This document shows, in pieces, positions 33,080 through 46,131 of a stretch of 49,987 nt of DNA (its first letter is position 1; every line of letters starts with the position of its first letter). Source of the DNA: Diplocarpon mali (lineage: Eukaryota; Ascomycota; Leotiomycetes; Helotiales; Drepanopezizaceae); the NCBI GenBank assembly GCA_024741835.1, contig JAENRP010000325.1, forward strand, positions 1 to 49,987, given 5' to 3'. The notes beneath the pieces were generated by a model, which worked only from the letters and a program-made list of their open reading frames with translations, was not told the DNA's origin and made no database searches. The translations under genes were made by a program, and so were the position numbers.

Positions 33080-36000
33080 GACAACCTAGTAAGGCTATTT
33101 AATAGGTTATATAAATAGATATTATAATTAATAAATACAACTTTAAAGGATAGTTCTTCCTAGCTGCCGACTTAGGCTTATATAATATAATCTTAGGTTG
33201 CAAGTGGCTAATCAAATAAGATATAATCGTCGATTGCAAAAGGAAGAAGCTATATTAGCCTAACGTTTATTAATTGGATTAATAAGACGCCATCTAAAGA
33301 GACTAGTAATAGCTTAATAAGACTAGCATCCTTAGACCGCCGAAAGCTCTTAAAGACCCTATAATTAAGTCTAAGGATATGCTAATATAGGACTTTAATA
33401 CTTGCCTTGCTAATTACAAATAATAAAGAGAGGAACTTAATATTAATACCCTTTAATTAATAAGTATAGATATATCGATAATCTTAGGGCCAGCCTTTAG
33501 AATTAGCCTTTATTAGATTAATACTAAGATTAGGTCAGTTATACTTATAAAACTAGATTATCTCCTTGAAAAAAGAGATAAGAGGACCCCTTATATCCTA
33601 ATTTAATATAAAGCTATCGTTCGCTATTTAGACTTAAGGATAGACTAGATCCTAATTTATATAATAAAAGAGGAAGAACCTGATGCGCTTAGTAAATATA
33701 ACGCTCTAGGAACTTGGAAGGCCTATAAGTTACGCGCCAAGTTACTACCCTTCCTTTATAACTTAGTTATATGCTTCTTTAAAAGCGCTACGAATATACT
33801 ATCCCTATCGCAGCTAATCAATTATAAGATCGAGTTCAAAGGACTACTATTAATAATAAAAACCGCTTACTTATATAAAATAAGTAAGCCTAAACTTAAG
33901 AAAATAAGGGAATACTTTATAGATAATTTAAAGAAGGGATTTATACAATTATCTAACGCTACCTTCTTATCGCCTATCCTATTTATAAAGAAACCTAGAG
34001 GCGGCCTGCGGTTTTATATTAACTATTAAGAGTTAAATAGACTTATTAAAAAAGACTAGTACCCTCTTCCTTTAATTATAAAAACCCTCGACCGACTTAG
34101 GAATACGACGCTCTTTATAAAGCTTAATATCTGCTATACGTTTTATTATATCCTAATAGACCCCGACTTTATAATATAAGTAGCCTTTAAGATAAGGTAT
34201 AGCTCCTTTAAACTAATAGTACTCCCCTTTAGACTATGTAATAGTTTAGCGACCTTTTAATAGTATATTAATACTATCCTAATAGAATATTTAAACGACT
34301 TTTGCTTTATATATATTAATAATATCTTAATCTTTTTAAAAACTAAGGAAGAGCACTAATGCTATATTAGATAGGTCTTAGAAAGACTATACGAAGCTAG
34401 CCTATAAGTCGATATTAAAAAGTATAAATTCGAAGTTATTAGTACTAGATTCCTAAGGTTTATTATCACTAACTAAGGAGTATAGGTCGACCCTACTAAG
34501 ATTAAGGTTATTAAAGAATAAACCCCCCTATTAATAAAGAAATAAGTGCAATCGTTCTTAGGATTTTGCAACTTCTATTAAAGATTTATCAAAGCCTATA
34601 GTCGAATTGCGCGCCCCTTTAACTAGCTAATAATAAAGGAGACCAGCCTAACGTTTGTCCTAACTAAGGAGTAATAAGACGCATTTAAACAATTAAAGAA
34701 GCAGCTATTAAATGCGCCTACCTTATTATACTTTAAAAACTACTAACTAATAAGGATCGAGACCGATTGCTTAGACCTAGCGGCGGCCGAAGTACTTAGC
34801 TAAAAGGATAAGAATAATAAATAATAGTACCTTATCGCCTTCTTCTTTAAAGGATTATAGAATATAGAATTATATTATAAAATCTATAATAAAGAGATGC
34901 TAGCAGTTATACTAGCCTTAAAAGAATAGGATATAGAGTTGCAAAGTATATTAAGCTTTTTAATAATTACTAATTATAAGGCTTTAAAGTACTTTAGAAT
35001 TAAAAAACTCTTTAACAAATGACAAATCCGATAGATGGATATACTCTTAAGATATAATTACTAGATCACCTATCGCCTTAGAAAGGAGAATATAATAGCT
35101 AATATACTATTATAAAAAAACGAACTCACGCCTACTTAGAAAGCTATAAGAGAAGCCGAGAGAACCTATTAGCTTCTTAACTTAGCTAGTATTATTTAAA
35201 ATCATCTTATAATAGCTTTAGTCGACTCTATAGCACTTAAGAACTACTCTTCTATTAATAATTTCCAAATAATAAAAGAAGTCCTTAATATCAACTAGAC
35301 TTATAAGTCGCTGCAACTAAAGCAAGAAAAAGCTTTTAGAAAAAAGACTCCTTAGACCCTACTAAAGGACAGACTACTCTTATACAATAGAAGGCTAGTA
35401 GTTTTTAAAGAACCAGACAATCTCCGCACCTACCTATTCTACTAAATCTATAATAGTATATTAATAGCTTACCCTAGTAGAACTAAGACTATACAGTTCC
35501 TTTAATACTACTACTAGTAGCCTATATACTACTGCGATATAAAGAGGTATATCGCTAACTATTACAACTACCGACGTTTATATAAACCTTAAGATAAGAC
35601 GCCAAGACTCCTTAAACTATTACCTATTTCCTTATATATATAAGACGACTTATTTATAGACTTCTATACTCTTAAATCAATTAGCAATAGCTGCAATACT
35701 ATATTTATTATAGTTAACCAACTCTTTAAGCAGCATATCTACCTACTAATAATAAAGAAGACTACTACGCAGACCGCTGCCTCCTTATTTTACTAATATA
35801 TTTAAAGGTTTAAAGGGAGCCCTTTTACTATTACTAGCAACTAAGGACCTTAGTTTATCTCCGACTTTATAAACGAGTTATTAACGCTAGTATAAGTTAA
35901 GCTCTAGCTATCGACCTTTAAATACGCTTAAACAGACGGATAGACTAAGATTATTAATTAAATAATCAATATATAACTACGCCCCTTTATTAACTACTTC

Positions 36001-36770
36001 TAAGACAATTAGGCCGACTTACTCCCTATTATAAACACCGCTAGCGCCGCTTGCCTAAACGAGTCAATTGGCCTCTCTCTTTTTATAATTAATTATAGCT
36101 ATAAACCTCGCTTGGATTTTGACTAAACCGCTTATACTACTAAGCACTCGAGCGCTTAAGAGAAGCTAAATAGGAAAGAAGCATAAGTATAAGTTAAAAG
36201 AATCGATAAAGCAGTCCAGTTTACTTAAGAATCTATACTAATAGCTTAAGAGAGATAATCTAAATAAGCAAATAAAAAGTGATACTAACTCGACTTCGGC
36301 CTAAGAGACCTAATATATATTATAAAAAGAGCTTGGAAAATAGACTGACCCTTTGATAAACTCGACTTCCCTATTATAGGCCCTTTTAAAATCATTAGTC
36401 TAGTCTACTACTTCTATAAGGTAGACCTACCCTTATCCTATCGAATATATAATATCTTTTACGCTAATAGACTAAGGAAAGCCGCTAATAACCCCTTGCT
36501 TAAGCAGATCAACCTACTAATAGAACCTATTATTATTAATACCTATTTAAAATAAAAAGTCGACTAAATCTTAGCATTTAATATATAGTAAAAGCAATTC
36601 TATTATAAAGTCAGTTAAGTAGGATAGGATCCTAATAATTAATAGTACCCTACTAGCAACTTCAAGAACGCGGCTATACTACTTAAGAAGTTCCACTCTA
36701 ACTACCCTAACGCCCCTAGGCCCTTGGCGAGATTGCAAACCTAGCTAAAAGCCGCCTTTAAAGATAAACT
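33080..36770 (+). pseudogene. Gypsy-D protease linker, RT, RNase H, integrase and chromodomain, dead
   Basis: Reads as a continuous plus-strand pol with RIP stops. A protease-RT linker reads YNIILGCKWL near 33180. RT: LSPILFIKKPRGGLRFYINY near 33965, LFIKLNICYTFYYI near 34110, and the active site FIYINNILIF with YINN at 34312-34323 (both Asp to Asn). RNase H follows (about 34740-35000), then YNSILIAYPSRTKT-like zinc region near 35450. Integrase core: DDLFIDFYTLKSIS near 35650 and TSNxGPxFIS near 35840. Chromodomain at 36557-36760: FYYKVS, DPNN, YPTSNFKNAAILLKKFHSNY, PLARLQT. Inactive. Confidence 0.9.
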
Positions 36771-37330
36771 TAACCTAGACTACCTATTAGATAATATCTT
36801 TAAGAATAAAGGTTATTACTAAACGCACTAATAATAATAGTAGATACCTATATAACAATTCAACCCTAATAAAGACTAGGAATAAAGCGCTAAACGCTAA
36901 TACACCTATTTAAAATATATAATAAAGACCACCCTCCCTTTAAACTATTCCTATGATTCACCGCCTTACTACTTACTATTCTTTACTATTCTATTCCTTT
37001 ATTCTCAATTCTACGCTAGTACTTCTGCCTAAATCTATTCCTTTATAAATACTTCTCCTTCCTACCACCTTCGCTTTGCTTTTACAAATTAATTAACTCG
37101 CTTTTCTAACCTACCGCCCTACTGCTATATACTATATTATCGAACTAAACTACTTAGCCAACTATTACTATAAGCGAACTAATAAACAACCCCTTTCCCT
37201 TTAACAATAAGACTACTACGCCTACTATCGCGCCTACTAACTCCCTTAATATATAAGACGATTTTATAATCGGTATTAATAACGCAATAGCGTTTCTAAT
37301 AGAGGAAGACCTTATGCAAGCTACCCTCGT
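36771..37330 (+). other. Gypsy-D pyrimidine-rich 3' tail
   Basis: Follows the chromodomain. Strand-biased, rich in CTA, CCT and TTC on the plus strand, with no gene seen. It ends with a purine run TAGAGGAAGA near 37301, a possible polypurine tract, but no LTR matching 30658 follows. Confidence 0.55.
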
Positions 37331-38734
37331 GTCGTGCTGTATTTAGAGGTTGATTCCTAGTGGTGGCAGAAGCTTGTAAAATTCTACTCTAACTGTATAT
37401 CTGAGCTCCCTTTATAGAAGTGCTCTGTAGCCACTTCAGGGGTATATTACATAAGCCAGTCCTTAGAGGCCTTAGCGCCTAAGGCTCCTTATAGTGCAAT
37501 ACACCCCCTAGGTAAGAAGCAGCTCCTAGCTAGGCTTAGCTATAAATAGCGCCAGATCTAGTATATAAGACTCGTTTATTATACTCCCTAGCTTTTAGAA
37601 TAATGAAAATTGCTTAATAAAGCTGTAATAAATAAAAGAGGGAGCGCGGTTCCAGGTGCTTCCTCTATAGAATGGAAGCTAAATCAAATGATAAAGGAAA
37701 GTCAATAAAAGCAGCGCGCCTATAAAAGTACGCGTTTTTCCCTATGAAGCTTTCCTTCCTTATACTTCTTTAAATAATCCCTTTAAAAAATGGAGAATAG
37801 CAATAATAACTCTAAGGAGCGTCCTACTAAGGCTACTACTATACGCTTCCTGATTATATTCCCTTACTCTTGCTAATAGACTTATAGCAAAGTTATTATA
37901 CCTGAATACAGCTTGGAGCTTCTTAGCGCAGCAGATAGTAAGAGGATGATAATACGCCTAAGACGTTCGATATAGTAATACCCCTAAGAGGGAGCGCGCC
38001 CCCTCCCCTCCTTATCACCCCCTAGGCCGTAGTTCTTAGAACACCGGCGGTCCCCTCTGCAGCTCCCTCTTCCTACCGCAAGCCAGAGAAGGGGCTAATA
38101 AGGAATATACTATATAAGGAGTGCATTCGGAGCTTATTAGCTGGCAAGTCGGCCGGCGTATACTTTAATAGCATAGTAGGAGTATATTGCTTTTATTATA
38201 CGAAAGGAGGCCATATATGTTAAGAGCTTCCTATTAGTGCCTTAAAGGCATAAGAAGATTACGTATTCTTATTAAAGGAGAACGATAGTAACGCTATAGT
38301 ATGTTCTTAAGCTCCCTCTAAGTGGTTTGCCCCTAATAAGCAGTTCAAGGCCTTACTACTATTAAGAGGAAGGTAAGAGAGGAGCTTTAGAAGGCGCGCT
38401 TTAAAGAGACAGAGGAGGTGGTATCGTCAGAGGGTACGTTAATCATAAGCTTTCTTATACTATAGCTAATAGCTTCTTAGAACCAGTTGGTTAGGAGCTC
38501 CTGCTGCTGCCGATTATAACACCTCTTGGCCTTGCCGCCTGCCTTGCAAAGGCTTTTGAGGCTCCTACCCCTGCGGCTGCTCCTATTATTGCTCCCCAGG
38601 CGGCTCCTAGGGCTGTACCGCCGGAGGAGTCTATTGCTTCTTAATAGAAATGCGCCCTTATATTATTTGTAAAGCTGCTAAAGGTTCTGATTATCTAAGG
38701 GAGTTGGTTTTAGGCCTCCTTATATATTAGTATA
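37331..38734 (+). other. Unrecognised GC-richer segment with a broken Cys-containing frame
   Basis: Composition differs from both flanks: GC-richer, CA/TG common. A TATA-like GCTATAAATAGCGCC lies near 37540, and ATG at 37792 opens MENSNNNSKERPTKATTIRF before two stops. In another plus frame from about 38100 a coherent run reads GVYCFYYTKGGHIC, then ELPISALKA, DYVFLLKENDSNAIVCS, APSKWFAPNKQFKALLLLRG, suggesting a zinc-binding segment and a real protein. An Ala/Pro-rich stretch follows near 38530-38640. An imperfect inverted repeat (CCTTAG to CTAAGG) is at 37461-37484. I do not recognise the family; it could be an unclassified element or a degraded gene. Confidence 0.45.
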
Positions 38735-38929
38735 TATTAAGCTTAAGTAAGTCGGCGCAGTAGGTAAAGGAGGCTTCTAAAGGTCGATGGTCGATATATT
38801 AGTAAGAGTTAGGGAAGGAAGGTTACCCCTTTCTTCCCTATAGCTATATATATATTAATATCCTACTAATTAAGCAGTAGGGTTATATAATAATATATTA
38901 GAGTGATAGCTGTATTACCTATCTTAATA
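38735..38929 (-). repeat. Copia-A 3' LTR (copy 2)
   Basis: 195 bp, exact length of the other two copies. On the minus strand it begins TATTAAGATAGG. It holds the CCTACTA to CAGTAGG hairpin at 38862-38881. The purine run GAGTAGGGG (minus strand) just inside is the polypurine tract. Confidence 0.92.
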
Positions 38930-39067
38930 CCCCTACTCAGACCTTACTCTAATTAACCTGCAGTTGGGAAAATAATAACTATCCTTTTACGCTAATCCAA
39001 CTCTTAAGTATCTCTTTAAATTAAAAACAATCAATTAATAGTAACTTTTATTAAAATTACTAACCCT

Positions 39068-39216
39068 ACTTATAAGGTAGGACTAAGAGTTAAATTTCCT
39101 AAAAGCGTTCCTTTATAAGACTATATAACTTAACTCGCAGTCTAGGCCTAGAAGTCGATTTAAAAACTTTCCTTTATAAGACTATATGACCTAACTCGCG
39201 AGGTAGGCCTAGGAGT
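39068..39216 (-). repeat. Cluster of three 23-bp palindromes (copy 2)
   Basis: At 39068-39090, 39133-39155 and 39194-39216, the mirror image of 26214-26363. Best arms are at 39194 (ACTCGCGAGGT and GGCCTAGGAGT). Comparing the two copies shows which arm bases changed by RIP. Confidence 0.82.
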
Positions 39217-39242
39217 CGTCCTTAAGCCTGCTAAGCCCTTAC

Positions 39243-39247
39243 TATCT
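39243..39247 (+). repeat. Left target site duplication of Copia-B (TATCT)
   Basis: TATCT before the left LTR, repeated at 46845-46849 after the right LTR. It lies in the last codons of Copia-A pol. Confidence 0.88.
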
Positions 39248-39444
39248 TGTCGTGCAGAATGGGCGGAGTCTCCACTTATTCTGGAGACCCTCTATATGAC
39301 TCTGCTAAGTCATAGACTCTCCCTTTTCTTTCTAAAGTCTCCTTACTATATATATACTAGAGAATAATACAATTAATTATCTTCCCCTACTTCTGCAAGC
39401 CTCTTAAGCGACCTAATAAAGGCCCTCTAGCCGACCGCACTATA
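39248..39444 (+). repeat. Copia-B 5' LTR
   Basis: 197 bp; begins TGTCGTGCAGAATGGGCGG and ends CGCACTATA. Contains a GGAGTCTCCAC / CTGGAGACCCTC inverted pair just inside the start. Less mutated than its partner. Confidence 0.93.
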
Positions 39445-39457
39445 GTTATAAGCCCTA
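39445..39457 (+). promoter_or_regulatory. Copia-B primer binding site
   Basis: GTTATAAGCCCTA directly after the LTR, the same site as in Copia-A at 1855-1869. Allowing one G-to-A change it is complementary to the initiator methionine tRNA anticodon arm. Confidence 0.62.
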
Positions 39458-39649
39458 TAAGCACTTTAATATGCTTTCTCTTTATATATAACTGGCTAAA
39501 GGGCCTTTTAAGCTCCTAACCGACTTTTCAAGTATTTATAATAACTTAAAGGACCTTCATTTTCAATTAATAAATCTTCAATTTCCGATCGAACCTTATT
39601 TGTAAACTTCATTTATATACTTAACCTTTTTCATTAGACTCTATTTAAT

Positions 39650-42600
39650 ATGTTTAACTCTTCGAGCATCTCCGAGCTTCGCCTTAATACCTTTGCCTCT
39701 TAGGTAAAGTAGTTTAATAAATATATATTCTTCGCTAAGCTTTATAATATTACCATTTTTACTAATCTAAGACTCCCTTTTAAGTCAATTATAGAAACTG
39801 AGCCTTAAGCTCCTTTTATATAAGAGCTTAAGGAATTGGAAACGGCTAACCTTTGCGTAGTATACGCGAGGTTATATAAAGAGTATATAGCGACTCCATC
39901 CGAATAGATTTACGCCTGCTTTCCCTTAGGAGATCTATTAAAAGCTCCTCTTCTATAAGCTTCTTATAAGGATATTAAGGATGAATATAAAATCCTAATA
40001 AAGGAGTACTATATATGTAAAGAAACTTAGAAGACCTAATGCAAATATTATAAACTACTCTTAAAATAGGTCTCTAAGACCGTTGATAGAACGCTTCTAG
40101 CTTCTGCAATAGCTTAAGCTTAAATCTAAGCTAAGAAGCTCTCCTCTTTAATACCTAATAGAGATACTCTTATAAGTGGAACTATTGCTAATAACCTGTA
40201 TGCTAATTTAGTAAACTAGTAACTCTTACTCTAAGGCCTAGTATTTATTTTAAAGCGTAATATTACGCTTTCTAATAAGGCTATTTAGTCTTAAACAAGG
40301 CTTTAGTACCGCAATATACTATACTAAGGCAAGATTAAGAGAACTAATACTTAGCAGTAGATCTAGGAGTAGTAGGAGGCATACCGCCTAGTAGAATAAC
40401 ATAATCTTCTTAAGATTAAAGGGAGACTAAGAGTAATTGACTTTTTAGACTTAGTTATAGTAAAGATTAATCCAAGTTAGGCGACTCGCCTAAAGGAGGA
40501 AATAATCACTAATAAGCAGATGGGAACCCTATATAAGCATAACCTAATATAGCTAAGCTGCGCCTTAGCAGGCATTAAATCTAATAGAGCAATTGATAAT
40601 AAAGGGCTAGCAGTTTTTACTACTTAAGAGTCTTTCCTAAATGCCGAAACCCTTTCGCAGGCTTTAGTAAGTAGCTCCCAAAGTCGCTCTATAAGCTCTA
40701 AAAGGGAGATCAGGCTTAAGTGCCCTTATAAAGGCTTTAAAAATCACTATTAGAAGCCCTAGGACTATTAGAAACTATTATATGCTATAGACAGGCGCAA
40801 GGAAAATATAAAGGTTCTCCCCTTATAAGAGGAGGTCTTATAAATACAAAAGGTATTAAACGCAAGAGACTAGTTCAAAGGTCTTTAAGCATAGCTTAAG
40901 GAGAATAATATTATAATAATAGTAATTAACAAATTCAAAAGAAAGGCTCTAGCCTTTAAAGAAAATAGTTTAAGCAATAAAAGGAAGAACTTACTAGTCT
41001 TTATAATAATAGATCCCTTTGCCTTTAATACTTTTGAAGAATCGTTTAACATTTACTACCTCTTTAAGCTAAAACGCCACCTACTCTCTTTAAGTACGCT
41101 CCTTAACAATTGCGCAGCTATTTATATTATTAATTTAAAGGATTTACTTATCGCAGGTACCTTTAAGCCTTCTGGCAATTCGCAGTAATATATTGAAGTA
41201 GGTACCTCAAGACTCCTAATTATTAGGAAAGGTAATAGATATATAGCGGACTCTCTTTTATAGCATGACGGCTCTCCTATAGGAATAATGCTATGCAATA
41301 TTGCTATTATAAAGGAGTTTATTACTAATATGATCTTAAAGAGGCTCCTTGCAGATAAGGGTTTTTAATACTTTAGAGTAGACCTTACTTTACGCTTTAA
41401 GAGTATTAAAGATTCTGTAAAGCGAGCTTAGTTAAAGTATTGCTATAATCTCGTTTTCTTTAAATATAAGCCTATTAACTATTTAGATCTCTTAAATATG
41501 CTTTAATATGACTTCTCTACCTTAATAGCGTTTCCTATAGTTAAAACGACGCTCTATAATAGGTTCTAGTCTAGCTATATACCTATTAGAGTATAGGATA
41601 ATAATACATATACTTAGCACCTTTGCGCTAGCTACTTAAGCGCAAAGGCTCTCTAAGCGCTAGTCAAGTGCGCTAAGGGAGTAAAGATTAAGGGAATATA
41701 AAGGCTAAAGTGCCCTATATATATAGTAGCGTCTGCTAGGCAAGTTATTTCTCGCGCTACCTTTAAGAATCGATCTTTAAGGCCCTTCTTTAAGATCTCC
41801 TAGGATCTTTTTAACTTTCTAAACAACTTATATAATAGTTGCTTATAGGTTCTTTTAATTAAGGATAAGTATAGTAGTATACTTTAGACGTTCCTATTAA
41901 GATCGAAGGGTAGAGATATAGTTATAGAGGTCCTTTAGGCCTTTAAAGCATAAGTAAAATGCTAATATAGGCTTTTAATTTATAAGATTAAGTAAAATAA
42001 TAATACTTTAATGATCTCTTTAAAGGAAGACTCTCTTATAGAGTATTAGAGATAGGTAAAAGAGGAGAGAATCGATTTAGAGCTTACTCCTACTTATATA
42101 TACCAACCTAATAGAGGCGTAGAGCGAGTAGGAAGGGAGTTAATTAAACGCTCTATTAAAATAAGGATCTATACCAGGCTTTTAGCAAGCCTTTGGCTAG
42201 AGGTTATAAAAGCTGCTATATACCTTTATAATATCTTCTTACTTATTAGGAAGAAGATGATCTTATTAAATAAGGCTTTTTATAGTTAGTTTAAGTAGTA
42301 TTTTCGATTTTATAAGCCGCTACTTATTAAGTAGATAATAGCAAGCTTAAAGCCTAACTAGAGTTGCGTTTATATATATAGTGCTTACGTATACCCTTTA
42401 ATTAAGGAGAGGAAGGCAAGGAGGGACTGCCGAACCTTTAAAATTGAATTATAAGGGCACTTAGGTTACTTAATTAGATATATTATCTCTAATGTTTATA
42501 GAATCTAAGTTCCTATGCTTTAGTAAGTAATAACAACTTATAATATCGAATTCGATAAGTCTCTCTTTTATAGTCTAAAAGCTAAGCGCGCAAGCCCTAT

Positions 42601-45180
42601 ATTGCACTAGGAACTTAAGATAACCCTTTAATTAATTAAAGAGGGAAAGGGAGCTTAGGACGCTAAGTTCGAAGGCATTTTCAAGGAATCGGAGCTTATC
42701 GCAAGGTTGAATGCAATCGCTATAAAAGAAGCCGCTATATAAGAAGAGCCTGCATTATAAACCAACGCTGCTTTATAGCCTTTAACTAATAATATAAAAG
42801 GCCTTAATTTAAATCCAAATTCTTTAAAAGACCTGCTTAAAAACTTAAGGGTAAAAGCAAGCGAACTAGAAGCTACTTCGCCAATCTTTAAAAAGGCAAA
42901 TAGTAACTAAAGCTTAAGGGTGATAATTCCTTATAAAGGCCTTACTAAAGAAGGAACTATAGACGACTCTAAAGGAGTCTCTAAAGACGAGTTCTATAAG
43001 GCGATCGGTAGATCTTTAGCTGCTATTCTATATAAGAATAGAGATAGCTTAAGGGCTTTAAGATAGAGTCTTTAATTATAAAGGCAGGCCTTAGTAAACT
43101 TTGGTAAAAGGCTAAAGGTACTACTACTAAGATCTAAGAGGAGCTCTAATAGTCTTATAAGAAGCGACTTAATAAAAGGAGCAGGCCTTAATAATATAAT
43201 ACCTTAAGTTGTAATACTAGCTTAAAGATTATAGGCTTAAGAGATAGAGCTACCTAGACTTCTAAAGGAACCTCTAGTAATAATAAAAATAAAGGAGGAG
43301 ACCTATAAAGAAAAGCGCAAGAAGGAACTCCCTTTTCTTAGGCAAAAGAGGATAAGACACTTAAGCGTTAAGCAATAGGAGACTTTAAAAGTATATACTA
43401 CTACTTTAAAGCATATGCTCTCTTAAAGTAATATTGATTTACCTTGCTTCTTATATGCGTAGGAGTTTATATTAACCTTTTAAGTAAATGAATAAATAAG
43501 GAAGGATAGGAAGGACTATTTGATAGTTTATATAGTTATTAAAGCTGTAGTTAATAATCGGGCAAAGGATAAAGCATAGTCTCTTAACCGCCTATAGTAC
43601 TAAGGCTCTTTGCTAAAGCCTTTAAAAGGATGGCTAGACTTAAAGAAGCACCCTTTTAGTAAACGATTTAAAGAAGGAGGGCGCTAGGAGATTAGGAATT
43701 TAAAATCTCGAAGTTGTTAGAAAATTATATAAAAGGACTACTTAAAGCTTTTACTAATACTATTAAAATAGGTTTTTACCTATAAGGTCAATAGCTTTAG
43801 TAAGCTTCTAAAGTGCCGATTATAGCTAATTGTATAAAAGGATCTCTAAGATGAAGCTTCAATTTTCTTAACCTATGCAGCTACGCTTATAGCAAGGTCT
43901 TTTAAGGTACTAATAGCGCTTACTATATACTTTGATATAGAAGTAAAGCAGTTTAATATCGTTAACGCATTCGTTAATGCTCCTAAAGACCTAAGGAGTA
44001 CTTTAGTTATATACTTCCTATTAGATGGCTTCAAGCGCCTTAGTATAGTAGTAGAACTGGATCGCGCGCTTTATAGGCTAAAAGACTCTCTAGTACTATA
44101 GTATAGGAACTTTATAAGAACGCTTAAGGACCTTTAACTTAAGCTACTAAGCGAGAAGCCTTATATTTTTATAATAAAGGATTGCATAGTTTTTATAGCA
44201 TTTTATATCGATAATATTTAAGTATTATATAAGGCCTCTAACTTAGATTAGGCAACTTATTTAATTAAAGACTTAAAGAGGGCATATAAGCTTACTATTA
44301 TAAGAGATATCTCCTAGTTCCTTAAAATAAGGATTATTTAAGATAAAAAGGCAAAGAGGATCTCCTTAGTTTATAATACCTATATTAAGAAGATCGTTTA
44401 AAAGTTCGGAGCTAATATAAGGAGAGTGCCTAGTACTCTATTGCTAAAGAAGGAGTTTATTAAGAACTTAAGGCAAGCTTCTTTAGAAAAGGTAAAGGAG
44501 TACTAGGAAAAAATAGGCTTTATTCTTTATATAGCGATTATAATACGCTTAGATATTGCGTTCGCAGCCTCCTAACTGTCTTTCTTCTTAACTAATCTAA
44601 GCTTTAAGCACCTTTTAGCTGCAGACTAGACGCTTTAATACCTATATAATACGCGCTTCTTAGGAATTGCCTATAGCTTTAAGGCTAGGGAATACCAATT
44701 AGTCGCGTCTTTAAATACTTCTTTTAAAGATAACTAAGAGACTCGCAGATCCTCTTAAGGATATGTCTTCTTTCTATTTAAAGGACCGATTATTTAGAAA
44801 GCGAATCGCTAAGCGACTATTACGCTCTCCTTTATTAAAGTAGAACTCTATAGTATAGTTTCTATTATAAAGGAGATAATAGCTATAAAACGCCTCTTTA
44901 AGGAGATTCGTATAAACTCCCTCTTTAAATAGAATATATATTACAATAACTAATAGACAATTTAGCTAATTATTATAGAAAATAAGAAGATTAAGATAAG
45001 CCTTTAATATATTAAAATCAGCAATATATAAATCCGCTAAAAGTACTAAAGAGAAAGCTTTTAAATAATCTACCTCCTTACTAAGGAGATATACGCAAAT
45101 AGGCTTATTAAGAACCTAGACCGCTAGAAGTTTAAAAGCTTTATTTATTTATTAAATCTTTAGAGCTTTTAAATAATTGT
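39650..45180 (+). pseudogene. Copia-B Gag-Pol polyprotein, dead
   Basis: Starts at a retained ATG (39650) and stays in one frame to about 45180, some 1840 codons with many TAA/TAG. Gag to about 40800, with a CPYKGFKNHY remnant of a finger near 40715. Protease: LLNNCAAIYIINLKDLL near 41105, where N, C and Y stand in the D, G/C and H positions. Integrase: KCPIYIVASARQVISRATF near 41720, ELTPTYIYQPNRGVERVGRE near 42085 with the Glu block kept. RT: DIEVKQFNIVNAFVNA near 43940 and the active site FYIDNI with YIDN at 44204-44215. RNase H: RLDIAFAAS near 44550 and FIKVELYSIVS near 44830, ending with a KNLDR-x-KF block. Inactive. Confidence 0.92.
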
Positions 45181-45432
45181 TTAATAACTTGCACTTATTA
45201 GTAAGTAGTCACTTATTACTAAGAGACTTATACTTATAAGCTCCTACTCTCTTATAATTACGTTTATTTGTTTTCTCTTATAAAGCGTATTATAAAAGCT
45301 TCTCTTTTTTTAAAAATATAAAATAAGTAATATTCTTAAGCTGCTATTATAAGGCGCGACCTTCTCTTAGATTCTCTTAGCTAAGGCTAAGAGCTAAGAC
45401 GCTATAGCCATAAGCTCTATATAGATCTCCTC

Positions 45433-45760
45433 TTAAGAGAGGCCTATTAGCACTCCCTCGGCCAAAGGCCTGCTAGCAAATATACTAGCGATAGCAGAGG
45501 CAAAGGCAGGAGGTATAGCGATAAGGGCAGCAGGGGCAAGGGCAGCAGGGGCAAGGATAGGCGCAGCGATAGTAAAGGCCAGGGAGACGAATAGGGAGAC
45601 TATAGCAGTAGCGGCAATAGCAGAGGCAAAGGGGACAGGAGCAGCAGCGGTTATAGCAGGGGTGAATAGGTCTAAGTCAAAGGGGCTAGGAGCGAACGGG
45701 AATAGTACGCTAAAAGCAGGAGAGGTAGTAATACTACTATTCGCAAGAGCGGCAGGCACT
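45433..45760 (+). repeat. GCA/GGGGCAAG-rich minisatellite
   Basis: Plus strand is purine-biased with repeated GGCAGCAGGGGCAAG units (clearest at 45525-45560) and many GCAG/GCAA words. The minus strand has a 108-codon open frame made almost only of Ala, Pro, Ile, Phe and Ser; this follows from the repeat composition and is not convincing as a gene. Confidence 0.65.
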
Positions 45761-46131
45761 CTTAGTACTAGGGTCTAATCGCTCCTATCTTTTAAAATCA
45801 GCCTAAAACTTAATAAGACTTAATAAGATATACTATAGAAGCTCTAAAGCGCACCCTTTACTATATTAAGTAGTAGTACTACCTCCTTCTTAAAGGCGCC
45901 GCAGGCGCAGGCTAATATAATAGCCTCTTAAGAGGCAAGGAGAGGTCTGCTAGCCTATTAGCAGCTATTACTTAATACTATATAATAAATGTAATGCGCA
46001 CTAAAGGTGCTATTAAAGTACTAATAATTGAGATTGCCAGTACTTTTACGTGCGATGCAATACACGCACGCGTTATTATACTCTATTATAGGCTTAGGCA
46101 TACAGCGCGCAATAGGGGCAAGGCTCTTAAG

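Larger units (their letters stand above)
30658..37330 (+). mobile_element. Gypsy-D, chromodomain Ty3/Gypsy element nested in Gypsy-C
   Basis: Plus-strand element. Its left end is set by an abrupt change within Gypsy-C pol at 30658, where TGTCACGGCACGG begins, a typical Gypsy LTR start. Order: LTR/leader, gag with zinc knuckle, protease linker, RT, RNase H, integrase, chromodomain, a pyrimidine-rich 3' tail. I could not identify a second LTR: neither end of the tail near 37330 matches the left LTR, so the right limit is approximate and the element may be 3' truncated. RIP is heavy. The candidate LTR overlap with Gypsy-C gives no clear target duplication. Confidence 0.82.

Noticed and set aside
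37320..37345. TGTCGTGCTGTATT as the start of the Gypsy-D 3' LTR
   Set aside because: Does not match the left LTR beyond TGTC even when transitions are allowed.
45433..45759. 108-codon Ala/Pro-rich minus-strand frame
   Set aside because: Produced by a GCA/GGGGCAAG repeat; no domain, and antisense to Copia-B.
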